Positions 21,061 through 30,894 are shown, counted from the stretch's first letter. The stretch: DNA of 64,000 nt from Streptomyces thermolilacinus SPC6 (GCF_000478605.2 NZ_ASHX02000001.1:3511895-3575894), one strand, 5' to 3'. Made by a program: numbers and translations. Notes: generated from the sequence alone by a model not told the origin.

Positions 21061-24000
21061 TCAGTCGAACCAGCGGTCCCGGGCCAGCTCCTCCGTGCGT
21101 GACGGGTCCTCCAGGAGTGCCGCGACCTCGAAGCGGCGCGGCCACTGGCCCGCCGCCCACGCCAGGCCCGCCGCCACACCCTCCAGCGTCGCCGCGTGCA
21201 GCGTGCCGTCCGGGGTGATCCGCCAGTCCAGCTCCACCCCTCCGGCCACCAGCTCCTCGTGCTCCGCGTACGTCTCCGGGGTCGCCGGGCCCAGCAGCGC
21301 GTGCACCGACGCCGGGACCTCGTGCTCCTCGCCGTCCGTCGTCACCTCGGCCACCACGGCCTCGCTGAGCCGCCGCACCTGGAGCAGCTCCGCCAGGTCG
21401 CCCGCCCGCGACGGGGCGACCGGCAGCAGCGGCAGCCCGCCCGCCAGCGGCAGCAGGTCCGGCGCGTCCGCCACGACCGCGTCCGCCGCGTCCACCACCC
21501 GCACCTCGCCGTCCACCACGGCCCGCAGCTCGTCCGGCAGGGTCACCTGCTCCGGGTCCAGGTCCGCGAGCGCCGAGTACAGGCCGTGCAGCTGCGCCCC
21601 CGTCACGTCCCGGTCCGGGTCGGCGAGCCGCCCCAGCAGCTCCGCCGCGCCGCCCGGCTCGTCCAGCAGCGCCGCCACCGACGTGCGGACGCCCAGCGCC
21701 CGCAGCACCTGCGCGTCGTCGAAGCCCGTCGTGTCCACCGACTCGTACAGGCCCTCCAGCAGCGGGTCGGCGCCCGCCGCGCGCAGACCCGCCGGGCGGC
21801 GGCCGCCCAGCACCGGGTGGTCGCGCAGCCACCACGCCGTGTACGGCCGTACCGTCTCCGTCGTGCCGTCCGGCAGCAGCACCCGCACCGGCTGCGTCAG
21901 CGCGTCCCGCAGCGGGGGCCGCGACAGCAGCGCCAGCGCGCGCGGCCACGCGTCGTCGTCCACCAGGTCCAGGTCCCGCACGGCGACGACCTCCGTCGCG
22001 ACCGGCGGCACCGGCGCGTCCGGCAGCCGGTCCAGCACGTCCTCGCACCACACGTCCACCGCGTCCAGCAGGCCCACGTCGCCCGGCTCGGCGTAGTCGG
22101 AGTCGCGCGGCTCCAGCTCGTCCGGGTCCAGCACCACGTCGGACGCCCGTACGAGCGCGAAGTCGGCCAGCACCCCGCACGCGGCGAGCGGCTGCTCACC
22201 CCAGCGGGCCGCCAGCTCCTCGTCGCACAGCGCCAGCTCGCCCTCCCGCATCACGGACGCGAACGCGCTGCCCGGCAGGACCAGTTCACCGGCCGGGGCC
22301 AGCTCCCCGTCCTCGTCCGGCAGGGCCAGCGCGCCCAGCCACGGCTCGTCGCCCGGGCCCAGGCCCGCGTCCCGCACCAGCGCGAGGACGGTCTCCGCCA
22401 GCTCCTCGGCGTCCACCCCGTTCTCGTCCCACACCTCGTCCGCGTCCAGCGACGCCGCGACCGCCGCCCGCACCTGCGGGGTCGTCAGCACCGCGCGCGG
22501 GGTCGCGGGGAGGGCGCCCAGCTTCTCCAGGATCGGGTGCGCGGCGTCCGGGTGGGCGACCTTCAGGCCCAGCCGGGCCAGGTCCGCCGGGGTGTCCGGC
22601 AGCGGCAGCAGGACCTGCCGGGGGCCGATCGTCGTCCGGTTGTCCGCCAGGGGCACCGGCAGGCCGGTCAGCCGGTCGGGGTCCACGCCCGCCAGCGAGT
22701 CGTACAGCCGGTGCCACCACTCCGGGGCCCGCTCCGCGCCCGCCAGCCGGTCGATCGCGTCGCCCAGCGGCAGCCGCGCCACCCCCAGCGCCCGCAGTTC
22801 CGCGCGCCGCTCCAGACCGGCGGGCAGCAGCGTCGGCAGCACCTCCGCCAGCACCCGTACGGTCTCCGCGCCCGCGCCCTCCACGACCTCCGCCTCGAAC
22901 GGGCGCAGCGCCACCAGCTCCTCCGACGGCGCCGCCGGGGCGAGGAACGGGACGCGGGGAAGCAGCTCCAGCACCGCACCCCGGATCGCGCCGTCCAGGA
23001 CGCCCTTGCCGAGCGGGCCCGGCACCAGGTCGATGGTGCCGGTCGACACGGGCCGCCACGCCGTGAGGAGCTCGGCGTACGCCTCGGCGGCGCGGGCCAC
23101 GATGAAGTCGGTGAGCGGCCCCGGCGCCGGGTGGCGGCGCGTGGAGTCCAGCGGGAAGGACGCGATGAGCAGCGCCGGTACGGTCAGCGGCTCGTCGGTC
23201 GGCGTCGGCGCGTGGACGACGGGCGCCGTGTCCGGGCGGGCGGGCGCGCCCTCCGCGTCCACCGGCACGGCCCAGGTGACCGACCAGTGGGGGCGCAGCC
23301 GCTCCTCGACCGGGCGGTCCTTCAGCAGCTCCGGCGTGATCGGTCCGGTGCGGGTGACGGTCCGCCAGCGGGTCGTGCCGCGCGCGGAGTCGTCGACGAT
23401 CGTGTACTCCTCGTCCCGGCCGCGCGTGAGGGTGCGCGTCCCGTCCGGGGTCTCCACGACGATCTCGGCGAGGCCCGGCAGGGTGAGCAGCAGCGTGTCC
23501 CCGATCCCGGCGAGGAGCCGTTCCACCAGGTCCACGGCCCCGGCGTCGCGCAGCGGGAGGACCACCACCGTGTCGTATCCGGAGGGCGGGGCGCCCTCGG
23601 CGGGCAGCGGCAGGCGCAGCAGCGGCACGTGCCCGTCGCGGCGGCGCAGTTCGTCGCCGAGGCCGGGACTGGCCTTCGCGGCCCGCGCGGCCATGTCGCG
23701 GGCCTCGGCCAGGGACCAGCGCACGCCGCCGTGCCGGCCGATGACCGCCGGTTCGTCGGTGACCGCGAGGACCGCGGCGAAGCCGACACCGAACCGGCCG
23801 ACCGCGCCCTCGTGGCCCTCCCGCTTGGCGGACGCGCGCAGCGTGGACAGCGACTCGACGCCGGTCGCGTCCAGCGGCGCGCCCGTGTTGGCCGCGGCGA
23901 GGACGGCGGGTCCTTCCGCGTCGGCCGGGTGCAGGGTGAGCCGGAGGCGGCCGGGCGCACCGGCGCGGGCGGCGGCGTCGGCGGCGTTCTGCGCCAGCTC

Positions 24001-24168
24001 GACCACCAGCCGGTCGCGGTAGCCGCCGAGGCTCAGCTCCTCCTCCGCGTTGGCGTCCTCCCGGAACCGCGCGGGGCCCGCGCCCCACGCGTCGAGCACC
24101 CCGCGCCGCAGCCGCGCGGTCCCGAACGGGTCGGTGCCCTCGCCCGCCGCCGTCGCCCTCACGCTCAC
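21061..24168 (-). CDS. Large GHKL ATPase, sacsin N-terminal / Hsp90-like
   Basis: 1035 residues. Residues about 1-300 form a GHKL-type ATP site like that of Hsp90 and the sacsin repeat: ELAQNAADA (N-box Glu/Asn, near 56), AANTGAPLD in place of the usual DxGxG, GRFGVGFAAVLAV (G2 loop, near 123) and a GYDTVVVLP strand. The remaining 700 residues are acidic, helical and unlike Hsp90 middle or C-terminal domains. Public annotations call such actinobacterial proteins molecular chaperone Hsp90, which is loose. It has its own promoter region and no operon partner. Substrate unknown. Confidence 0.85.
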   Translation of the reverse strand: MSVRATAAGEGTDPFGTARLRRGVLDAWGAGPARFREDANAEEELSLGGYRDRLVVELAQNAADAAARAGAPGRLRLTLHPADAEGPAVLAAANTGAPLDATGVESLSTLRASAKREGHEGAVGRFGVGFAAVLAVTDEPAVIGRHGGVRWSLAEARDMAARAAKASPGLGDELRRRDGHVPLLRLPLPAEGAPPSGYDTVVVLPLRDAGAVDLVERLLAGIGDTLLLTLPGLAEIVVETPDGTRTLTRGRDEEYTIVDDSARGTTRWRTVTRTGPITPELLKDRPVEERLRPHWSVTWAVPVDAEGAPARPDTAPVVHAPTPTDEPLTVPALLIASFPLDSTRRHPAPGPLTDFIVARAAEAYAELLTAWRPVSTGTIDLVPGPLGKGVLDGAIRGAVLELLPRVPFLAPAAPSEELVALRPFEAEVVEGAGAETVRVLAEVLPTLLPAGLERRAELRALGVARLPLGDAIDRLAGAERAPEWWHRLYDSLAGVDPDRLTGLPVPLADNRTTIGPRQVLLPLPDTPADLARLGLKVAHPDAAHPILEKLGALPATPRAVLTTPQVRAAVAASLDADEVWDENGVDAEELAETVLALVRDAGLGPGDEPWLGALALPDEDGELAPAGELVLPGSAFASVMREGELALCDEELAARWGEQPLAACGVLADFALVRASDVVLDPDELEPRDSDYAEPGDVGLLDAVDVWCEDVLDRLPDAPVPPVATEVVAVRDLDLVDDDAWPRALALLSRPPLRDALTQPVRVLLPDGTTETVRPYTAWWLRDHPVLGGRRPAGLRAAGADPLLEGLYESVDTTGFDDAQVLRALGVRTSVAALLDEPGGAAELLGRLADPDRDVTGAQLHGLYSALADLDPEQVTLPDELRAVVDGEVRVVDAADAVVADAPDLLPLAGGLPLLPVAPSRAGDLAELLQVRRLSEAVVAEVTTDGEEHEVPASVHALLGPATPETYAEHEELVAGGVELDWRITPDGTLHAATLEGVAAGLAWAAGQWPRRFEVAALLEDPSRTEELARDRWFD

Positions 24169-24273
24169 GATGTGCTCCGCTCTCCTCGACGTACGAACCG
24201 GTCTGCGGCCGAAGGTACCGCGCCCCCCATCGTCACCCTGAACCCGCAGGTCAACGGGGGTGCGCGGGGGTCG

Positions 24274-24287
24274 CGAGAACTTTCTCG
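24274..24287. promoter_or_regulatory. Palindrome in the divergent promoter region
   Basis: CGAGAA-CT-TTCTCG sits in an A+T-richer stretch between the sacsin-like gene and the surface-protein gene. It could be an operator for either; no regulator is known. Confidence 0.35.
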
Positions 24288-24448
24288 AAAAACTTTTGAG
24301 GTCACCTGCAACCCCGGAGGGGGCCGCACGTCTATCCCAGTGAAGGCAGCGATACGGCCGACGGGACCGGGGGGACCGGGACGGGAGCCGAGCAAAGCCC
24401 GATCACCGAAATTCCTGAGGCCGCGTACTCCCTGGGGGGATCTCCGTC

Positions 24449-26188
24449 ATGCAGAAGCACCTTTCGTCCCGTATTGTCCGTCGCTCCGTCGTCTCCGCCC
24501 GCTCGGCCGTGACCGCCGCCGCGGTGCTCCTGACCGTCGTCACCCCGGTCGCCGTCGCGGCGGCCCCGGCGTTCGCCCAGCCCGCCGCCGCGTCCGCCGC
24601 CACCACCGCGGGCATGGGCGTGAAGGTCGACCTGATGGGCGGCTTCGCCCTCGGCCAGCGCGCCCACTTCTCCGCCGAGATCACCAACGGCACGGGCGCC
24701 GACCTCCAGGGCGTCCGCAAGGGCCTGGTCACGGTCGCCTACGGCAAGCACGTCAACGCCGCGCTGGAGCCGATGACCGCCGACCCTTCGAAGATCATCG
24801 TCGAGCACCTGAAGGACGGCGTCTGGCAGCGCCTGCCGCTGACCACGGGCGCGAACGGCGCGGTCCAGGCGGCGTTCCCGCTGCCCGAGGGCCTCGCCAA
24901 GGGCGCCACGGCCAGGGAGCGCTTCGTGGTCACGATCCAGCGCTCCGTCCCGGCCGAGGCGAACATGGGAGAGGTCGGCGTCTCCGGCCACGCCGACGGC
25001 ACGGGCATGGACACGGTCGGCTTCGGCCTGGGCAACCGCCAGGCCGCCGAGCACCCGGAGGTCGCCATCAGCGGCCTCGGCGGCCGCCCGGAGCTGGTCA
25101 CCGGCGGCAAGCCGGTCACGTTCACCGGCACGGTCACCAACAACACCGGCAAGGACATCGCGTCCGCGCAGGACTTCTTCTTCGTCGGCGCCGCGAACAA
25201 GGGCGGCGACCTCGACCCGCAGTACGTGACGCTGGAGCGCCGCGACGCCTCCGGCGCCTGGAAGCCGGTCCGGATCGGCGAGCAGGGGAGGGCCCTGACG
25301 GGGAACCTCGACGGCGGCCCGCTGAAGAACGGCCAGTCCCGCACGTACGAACTGCGTCTCGGCCTGACGAAGTTCACCCCGGCCGCCATCACGGGCGGTG
25401 GGTTCACCCTCGCCAGCGGGGACGGCGCGGCCAACTTCGACTTCTCCGTGAAGTACGTCGCCCCGGACGTCACCGACCCGGAGGTCAACCGCAAGCTGGC
25501 CGTCACCAGCAGCCTCAAGGGCACCACGCACCTCAAGGCGGGCGGCGCGGCCAAGGAGTTCACGGCCACCATCACCAACAGGGGCAACATCACCCAGAAG
25601 GTGGAAGCCCTCATCGAGCTGGGCGACGGCACGTCCAAGCGCGAGGTGTCGGCCGACGAGTTCCGCGTCGAGCAGTACGTGACGGCCGCCGCGGACGGCT
25701 GGAAGTCCGTGAAGCTGACCGACTCCACCTGGACGAACGACAAGCTCCGCGTCCTCGCCTCCCCGGTTCGCGTGGACCTGGCCCCCGGCGAGAGCGTCAC
25801 GTACAAGCTGCGCGTCGCCGCCACGACCGCGGTGAAGGGCAAGGCGTTCGACGTCGCCGTCACGGGCGCCGCCGAGCGGTCCGTCGCTGCGGTGGTCCTC
25901 CCGTTCGCCGTTGACGGCGCCCCCGGCGCGGGCGCCACCGGCGCGACGGGCTCCACCGGCGGCGGCACCACGGCGTCCCCGTCCCCGGCCACGTCCGCCA
26001 CCCCGGCCGGCGGCTCGGGCACCACGGGCACGGGCGCCGGCACCGGCACGGCCAACACCCCCGCCCCGACCGGCGAGATGGCCAAGACGGGCAGTGACAC
26101 GACCACGCCGGTGCTCCTCGGCGCGACGGGCGTCCTCGTCGCCGGTGGCGCCGCCGCCCTGCTGATCGCCCGCCGTCGAGCGCTGTGA
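24449..26188 (+). CDS. Secreted, sortase-type cell-wall protein
   Basis: 579 residues. Signal peptide: RRSVVSARSA, then the hydrophobic AVTAAAVLLTVVTPVAVA, with cleavage near AFA-QP. Several beta-sandwich repeats follow, marked by AEITNGTGADLQGV, GTVTNNTGKDIASA and ATITNRGNITQKV. Then comes a Gly/Thr/Ala/Pro linker, and an end with MAKTG (from residue 544), a hydrophobic helix and RRRAL. MAKTG resembles the LAXTG signal of class E sortases with Met in place of Leu. It is the first of three genes and probably linked to the sigma factor 97 bases downstream. Confidence 0.82.
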   Translation: MQKHLSSRIVRRSVVSARSAVTAAAVLLTVVTPVAVAAAPAFAQPAAASAATTAGMGVKVDLMGGFALGQRAHFSAEITNGTGADLQGVRKGLVTVAYGKHVNAALEPMTADPSKIIVEHLKDGVWQRLPLTTGANGAVQAAFPLPEGLAKGATARERFVVTIQRSVPAEANMGEVGVSGHADGTGMDTVGFGLGNRQAAEHPEVAISGLGGRPELVTGGKPVTFTGTVTNNTGKDIASAQDFFFVGAANKGGDLDPQYVTLERRDASGAWKPVRIGEQGRALTGNLDGGPLKNGQSRTYELRLGLTKFTPAAITGGGFTLASGDGAANFDFSVKYVAPDVTDPEVNRKLAVTSSLKGTTHLKAGGAAKEFTATITNRGNITQKVEALIELGDGTSKREVSADEFRVEQYVTAAADGWKSVKLTDSTWTNDKLRVLASPVRVDLAPGESVTYKLRVAATTAVKGKAFDVAVTGAAERSVAAVVLPFAVDGAPGAGATGATGSTGGGTTASPSPATSATPAGGSGTTGTGAGTGTANTPAPTGEMAKTGSDTTTPVLLGATGVLVAGGAAALLIARRRAL

Positions 26189-26284
26189 CCAGGAGGAGTA
26201 GCCTGCGCAGGCTGAAGATCACGGGGGTGGGGATCGCCGGACGCTCCAGCACGCACCGTGTGACGCTCCGGAGGAACCACCGCC

Positions 26285-27034
26285 ATGACCACTCTGACCC
26301 TCACACCCACCGCCGTCCCCGCACCCCGCGCGCTGTGGCGGCTGCTGCTCCGCTCGCTCGGGACGGAGCCGGGCTCGGGCAGACCTCGGTTCCGGCTGCT
26401 CCCGGGCGGCCGGGCCGGGGACGCCCCGCAGCACACGACGGACGCCGCGACGGGCGGCCCGGGCGGCCCGGACCCGGCGCCCGACCGCCCCGGCTCCGGC
26501 TCCGGCTCGCGCTTCGGCCGCGCTGCGGGGCAGGAGCCCGGGCAGCGGCCGACCGTCAGCGACCTGTACCACTCGCACCGGCTGAGCATGGTGCGCCTCG
26601 CCCTGCTCCTGGTGGACGACCGGGCGAGCGCGGAGGACGTCGTGCAGGACGCGTTCGTCGCGCTGTACAAGCGGCACGGCGAGCGGCTGGACGACGTGGA
26701 CAACGCGCTGGGCTATCTGCGCACGGCCGTGGTGAACACCGCCCGGTCCGTACTGCGCCGCCGCAAGACGGCCCGCGAGTACGTGCCGCCGCACGAGGCG
26801 GACGCCCCGTCGGCCGAGGACCACGCCCTGCTGGGCGACGAGCACCGGCAGGTGATCCAGGCGCTGCACGGCCTGACGAGCCGCCAGCGCGAGGTGCTGG
26901 TGCTGCGGTACTGGTCCGACCTGAGCGAGGCGCAGATCGCCGAGACGCTCGGACTGTCCCGAGGCGCCGTCAAGTCCACCGCCAGCCGGGCCCTGGACGC
27001 GCTTCAGCGCGTCCTGAAGGCCCAGGACCGGTAG
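26285..27034 (+). CDS. SigE-family RNA polymerase sigma factor
   Basis: A 249-residue ECF-type sigma factor. Region 2 is at about 92-160 (SDLYHSHRLSMVRLALLLVD, then ASAEDVVQDAFVALYKRHG) and region 4 at about 185-245 (LTSRQREVLVLRYWSDLSEA, IAETLGLSRGAVKSTASRAL). It has an unusual 90-residue Gly/Pro/Ser-rich N-terminal extension. A strong GGAGGAA site precedes ATG. The next gene, a single-pass membrane protein, starts 22 bases later and is a candidate anti-sigma partner, so the sigma factor may respond to an envelope signal. Confidence 0.92.
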   Translation: MTTLTLTPTAVPAPRALWRLLLRSLGTEPGSGRPRFRLLPGGRAGDAPQHTTDAATGGPGGPDPAPDRPGSGSGSRFGRAAGQEPGQRPTVSDLYHSHRLSMVRLALLLVDDRASAEDVVQDAFVALYKRHGERLDDVDNALGYLRTAVVNTARSVLRRRKTAREYVPPHEADAPSAEDHALLGDEHRQVIQALHGLTSRQREVLVLRYWSDLSEAQIAETLGLSRGAVKSTASRALDALQRVLKAQDR

Positions 27035-27056
27035 CAGGGCCGAGGAGGACCAGCCC

Positions 27057-27893
27057 ATGACGAACGAGCTCACGGAGGTCGAGGAGCGCCTGATACGGGC
27101 GCTCGCGGCCCGTGCCGAACAGGTCACCCCGCACTCCCTGCGGCCCGCCGCCCCGCCCACCGGCAACTGGGCGGCCCGCGGCCGTGCCCCGCTGGTCCTG
27201 GCGCTGGCCGCGTCGGTCGCGTCGGTCGCCCTGGTGGGGACGGCGGCGGTGAGCCTGCTGACCCCGCGGGAGCAGGGGTCCGTGGCGGGCACCCCGTCCC
27301 CGGTGCCGGAACCCCCGGCGCCCGGCACGCCCAGCCCGTCCGCGCCGAAGGCGAGCGGCAAGCCCGTGGAGCCGTCGGCCCCCGGCACGTCCCCGTCCCA
27401 CCTCCCGGGCACGCCCGACCCGGCCACGGACAAGGACGCGGGTGCGGACCCGGGCGCGGGTACGGGCGCCGGTCCCGGTACGGTCCCGGGTTCAGGCTCG
27501 ACGCAGGCGCAGCCCCGCGAGGTCGGCCTCTTCTTCCAGGGGTCCAACGAGACGCGGACGCTCCGCCCGGGCGGAGCGACGCTTACGTTCACGGTGACGG
27601 TCCTCAACACGATCGGCCACACGGTCGAGAACGCCACCGACGACCTGTCCATCACGGCCGACGGCGCCACGCTGGGCGCGGGCGACCTGAACGTCTCGCT
27701 GCTGGGCGAGGACGGCGTATGGCGGCCCATCAGCCCCACGGCCCGCCTCACGACGGCGACGCTGGCGGAGGGGGAGTCGCGCGCCCACAAGATCCGCCTC
27801 TCCCTGGCGGAAGGCTTCCCTGCGACGGTGGACCGCCTCCAGGTGACGGCCTTCAGCAACGGCGGCCAGGAAACGGTGACACCGGCCCCGTAG
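27057..27893 (+). CDS. Single-pass membrane protein, candidate anti-sigma partner
   Basis: 278 residues. The cytoplasmic N-terminus (1-40, EVEERLIRALAARAEQ) is followed by one membrane helix (about 44-66). Then comes a Pro/Gly/Ser linker of about 85 residues and an outer domain (about 155-278). The outer domain resembles the repeats of the sortase-type protein upstream: LTFTVTVLNTIGHTVENAT and VSLLGEDGVWRPI compare with AEITNGTGADLQGV and EHLKDGVWQRLPL. It has no clear zinc anti-sigma motif. Position and topology suggest it holds or senses for the sigma factor; this is inference. Confidence 0.7.
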   Translation: MTNELTEVEERLIRALAARAEQVTPHSLRPAAPPTGNWAARGRAPLVLALAASVASVALVGTAAVSLLTPREQGSVAGTPSPVPEPPAPGTPSPSAPKASGKPVEPSAPGTSPSHLPGTPDPATDKDAGADPGAGTGAGPGTVPGSGSTQAQPREVGLFFQGSNETRTLRPGGATLTFTVTVLNTIGHTVENATDDLSITADGATLGAGDLNVSLLGEDGVWRPISPTARLTTATLAEGESRAHKIRLSLAEGFPATVDRLQVTAFSNGGQETVTPAP

Positions 27894-28057
27894 TCCCCGT
27901 GAAGGCCCGCCCCGGGCCGCGGGGCGCGCCTCCCCGGGGGCCCGGGGTCCGGGGCCCCAGCACGCGCGCCCGTCCGCCCGCCCGCAAGGGCCCGCGCCCA
28001 GGCTCGGCCCCAGGGGCGCGCCCCGCGTGCGAGGGCGCCCCCGGGGGCCCGTACCCG

Positions 28058-28981
28058 CTACGAGTGGCCCAGGTCGTCGGAGGACGGGTCCGGGGACGTC
28101 GTGGGCACCGAGCCGGGGGACGGCGTCGGGTGCAGGGGGAACTCGTCCGCCGCCATCGAGTCCAGCACGGGCCCCGCCGGACGCGGCGGCTTCGGCATGA
28201 CCGCCGCCTCCGAGTGCCCCCCGCACCCGTACTGCAGTGACACGACCCGCCCGTCGGCGGGCGAGTACTCGTTCGCGCACACCCCGAACGCCTGCCCGAG
28301 CGACCCGCCGATGGCCATCAGGAACCCGCACGACACGCACGACGCGGGCGCCGCCTGCGCCATCGGCGTCTTCGCCCCGTACGCCTCCTCCCACCGGTCG
28401 GCCGCCACGTGCAGCCCGTACCGGGAGAGGACCCGCGCCCGCCGCACGCCCAGCTCGTCCGCGACCGCCGCGATGGCGCCCCGCGACGGCGTACGGGACA
28501 CGAACTCGGCGTCCTCCGCGTCGGCCCGGTCCGTCATCTCCTCCGACACGGCGGAGTTCGGCAGCGGCTCGTCCTCGCCGGTGTAGCCCGGCTCCAGACG
28601 CAGGTCGTCCGCCTCGGTCGGCAGCAGGTCGCCCGGACCCATGTCGCCGGGGCGCAGCCGCTCGCTCCACGGCACCCACTCGGGCGCCAGCAGCGCATCC
28701 GGGCCCGGCAGCAGGACCGTCTCGTCGAGCGTGACGTTCTTCGCGCGCGACGCGCGCGTGAGGGTCACCGCCCAGCGCCAGCCGCGGTAGCCGGGCTCGG
28801 CGCACTCGAAGAAGTGCGTGACGACCCGGTCGCCCTCGGCCACCGCCTCCACGTACTCGCCGACGACGCCGGGCGCCGCCGCCTCTTCGGCGGCCTCCCG
28901 GGCGAGGTCCACCGCCTCCGCGCACAGGCGGTCCAGGGCCGGGGCACGCCGGGCACGGCTTCGCGTCGTCGCAGCACTCAC
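28058..28981 (-). CDS. DUF3027 protein
   Basis: 307 residues, soluble. The actinobacterial DUF3027 pattern is clear: an N-terminal alpha/beta part with TLTRASRAKNVTLDETVLLPG-type strand region, a long acidic middle, and a Cys cluster (CVSCGF near 228, then GVCANEYSP and YGCGGHSE) that could bind zinc. The helical VLSRYGLHVAADRWEEAYG precedes it. The family is near-universal in actinobacteria without an assigned role. It is divergent from the MFS gene. Confidence 0.88.
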   Translation of the reverse strand: MSAATTRSRARRAPALDRLCAEAVDLAREAAEEAAAPGVVGEYVEAVAEGDRVVTHFFECAEPGYRGWRWAVTLTRASRAKNVTLDETVLLPGPDALLAPEWVPWSERLRPGDMGPGDLLPTEADDLRLEPGYTGEDEPLPNSAVSEEMTDRADAEDAEFVSRTPSRGAIAAVADELGVRRARVLSRYGLHVAADRWEEAYGAKTPMAQAAPASCVSCGFLMAIGGSLGQAFGVCANEYSPADGRVVSLQYGCGGHSEAAVMPKPPRPAGPVLDSMAADEFPLHPTPSPGSVPTTSPDPSSDDLGHS

Positions 28982-29259
28982 AGGTTCGCTTCTCTCCTAC
29001 GCCGTCTTAACGGTGCGCCGGCCGATGCGCGACTGCACGGGCGGCGGACGGAGCGGACCCGGGGACCGCATCGACGTTCGCGCCCGACGCGCTCGGGCAC
29101 ACCTCATGTCATCCATTCTGCGGGATGCCGAAGAGGCGCGTGGCCGAGACCTTTTCCGCCGGTGGCGCGCTAGGCACGCTACCCCCTTCGCAGCCCGCCG
29201 CCCACACGGCCGCCCCAAGTAACCCGCCACGAACGGGACGGGTGGGGCAGTATGGCGAC

Positions 29260-30666
29260 GTGGCAACCGCGCGGTGGTCCCGGAAACCGTCGGCGCAGCG
29301 CCCCCGCCGGTACGGGCGCGCTGGGCGGTTCCGCGCGGCGGGCCGGCGCATCGGACGCGCCGCCCACCTGCCGTTCACCTCCACCGCGCGCGGCATCCGC
29401 AAGGCCACCCACGCGCAGGGCGCGGGCGAGTCCGGCCTAGGCAAACTGATCGAGCTGCACGCCGTGAACGGCGCCGGTGACGTGATGATCACCGTGGCGC
29501 TCGCCTCGACGGTGTTCTTCTCCGTGCCGACCGACGAGGCGCGCGGCCGGGTCGCCCTGTACCTGGCCATCACGCTCGCCCCGTTCACCCTCCTCGCGCC
29601 CGTCATCGGCCCGCTCCTCGACCATGTGCCGCACGGGCGGCGCGCGGCGATGGCGGGCGCCATGCTGGTGCGGGCCCTCCTCGCCATCGCCCTGTCCGGC
29701 GCGGCCGCGACGGGCGGTCTCGAGCTGTACCCGTCGGCGCTCGGCGTGCTCGTCGCGTCCAAGGCGTACGGGGTGGTCCGCTCCGCCGTCGTACCGCGCC
29801 TGCTGCCGCCCCGCGTCTCGCTGGTGAAGGCCAACGCGCGGGTCACCCTCGCGGGGCTCCTCGCCACCGGCGCGGCGGCGCCCGTCGCGGTCGGGCTGCA
29901 CCGGATAGGGCCGGAGTGGCCGCTGTACGGGGCGTGCGCGCTGTTCGTGGCCGGTACGGTCCTGGCGTTCACCCTGCCGCACAAGGTGGACTCCGCGAAG
30001 GGCGAGCGCAAGGCGCACATGCTCACCCACGGCGAACGCAAGCCGAGCCTGCGCACGGTCGGCCCGGCCGTCCTGCACGCCCTCCAGGCGAACGCGGCGG
30101 TGCGGGGGCTGGCCGGGTTCCTGATCTTCTTCCTGGCGTTCCTGCTGCGGGTCCACCCGATCGGCGGGCAGAGCGCGGCCGTGTCGCTGGCGATGGTGGG
30201 TGTCGCGGCGGGCGCGGGCAACGCGTGCGGTACGGCGGTGGGCGCCTGGCTCAGGGACCGCGCGCCCGAGGCGATCATCGCGACCATGCTGGTGCTGGTG
30301 CTGGCCGCGACGGTCACGGCGGCGGTCTTCTTCGGCGGCGTGCTGGTCGCCCTGCTGGGCGCGGTCGCCGGGCTGGCGCAGGCCCTGTCGAAGCTGTCGC
30401 TGGACGCGCTGATCCAGCGGGACGTGCCCGAGTCGGTGCGCACGTCGGCGTTCGCCCGTTCGGAGACGCTGCTCCAGATGGCGTGGGTGGTGGGCGGCGC
30501 GATCGGCATCGTGCTGCCGCTGAACGGCACGCTCGGCATGTCGGTGGCGGCGGCGATCCTGGCGGCGGGAGCGGTCGTGGCGGGCCGGGGCCTCCTCGCC
30601 GCGGCCCGCCACCACCCGCACCCGGCCCGTCCCCGCCCGGCGCACGATCCGGGGCCTGCGGGCTGA
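29260..30666 (+). CDS. MFS transporter
   Basis: 468 residues, about 11-12 membrane helices. An Arg-rich N-terminus leads to GAGESGLGKLIELHAVNGAG, strongly conserved in actinobacterial relatives, then VIGPLLDHVPHGRRAAMAGA, the inter-helix 2-3 motif. GTG at 29260 is chosen because the frame to 29125 adds low-complexity sequence running through a promoter-like region. It is close to the DUF2771-mqnB genes. Substrate unknown. Confidence 0.85.
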   Translation: MATARWSRKPSAQRPRRYGRAGRFRAAGRRIGRAAHLPFTSTARGIRKATHAQGAGESGLGKLIELHAVNGAGDVMITVALASTVFFSVPTDEARGRVALYLAITLAPFTLLAPVIGPLLDHVPHGRRAAMAGAMLVRALLAIALSGAAATGGLELYPSALGVLVASKAYGVVRSAVVPRLLPPRVSLVKANARVTLAGLLATGAAAPVAVGLHRIGPEWPLYGACALFVAGTVLAFTLPHKVDSAKGERKAHMLTHGERKPSLRTVGPAVLHALQANAAVRGLAGFLIFFLAFLLRVHPIGGQSAAVSLAMVGVAAGAGNACGTAVGAWLRDRAPEAIIATMLVLVLAATVTAAVFFGGVLVALLGAVAGLAQALSKLSLDALIQRDVPESVRTSAFARSETLLQMAWVVGGAIGIVLPLNGTLGMSVAAAILAAGAVVAGRGLLAAARHHPHPARPRPAHDPGPAG

Positions 30667-30688
30667 CGCGACGCCTCCGGGTGCGTCC

Positions 30689-30752
30689 GCCCTGGACGCG
30701 TGCGGCCTGGGGGCGTGCCGCCCTGGACGCGTGTGGGCCCTGGGGGCGTGCC
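30689..30752. repeat. Two-copy ~32-bp direct repeat
   Basis: GCCCTGGACGCGTG followed by CCTGGGGGCGTGCC occurs at 30689-30719 and again at 30720-30752, with a two-base length difference. It lies in the gap before the lipoprotein gene, which has no other content. Confidence 0.7.
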
Positions 30753-30894
30753 GCGCTGGGTGCGTGTGGCGGGACATGTCCGGCGGGCGGGGCGGGACCG
30801 GGCCGCCGGTGCCGCGGCGCCGGTGGGTGAGCGTGCGCGCGTCGGGCGAGCCCCGCCCGTGCCCGCGGCGGCCGGGACCGATAGCCTTCGGCCC

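Noticed and set aside
21196-25914. 1572-codon open frame on the plus strand
   Set aside because: Antisense to the sacsin-like gene, then out of frame with the surface-protein gene; composition is not protein-like.
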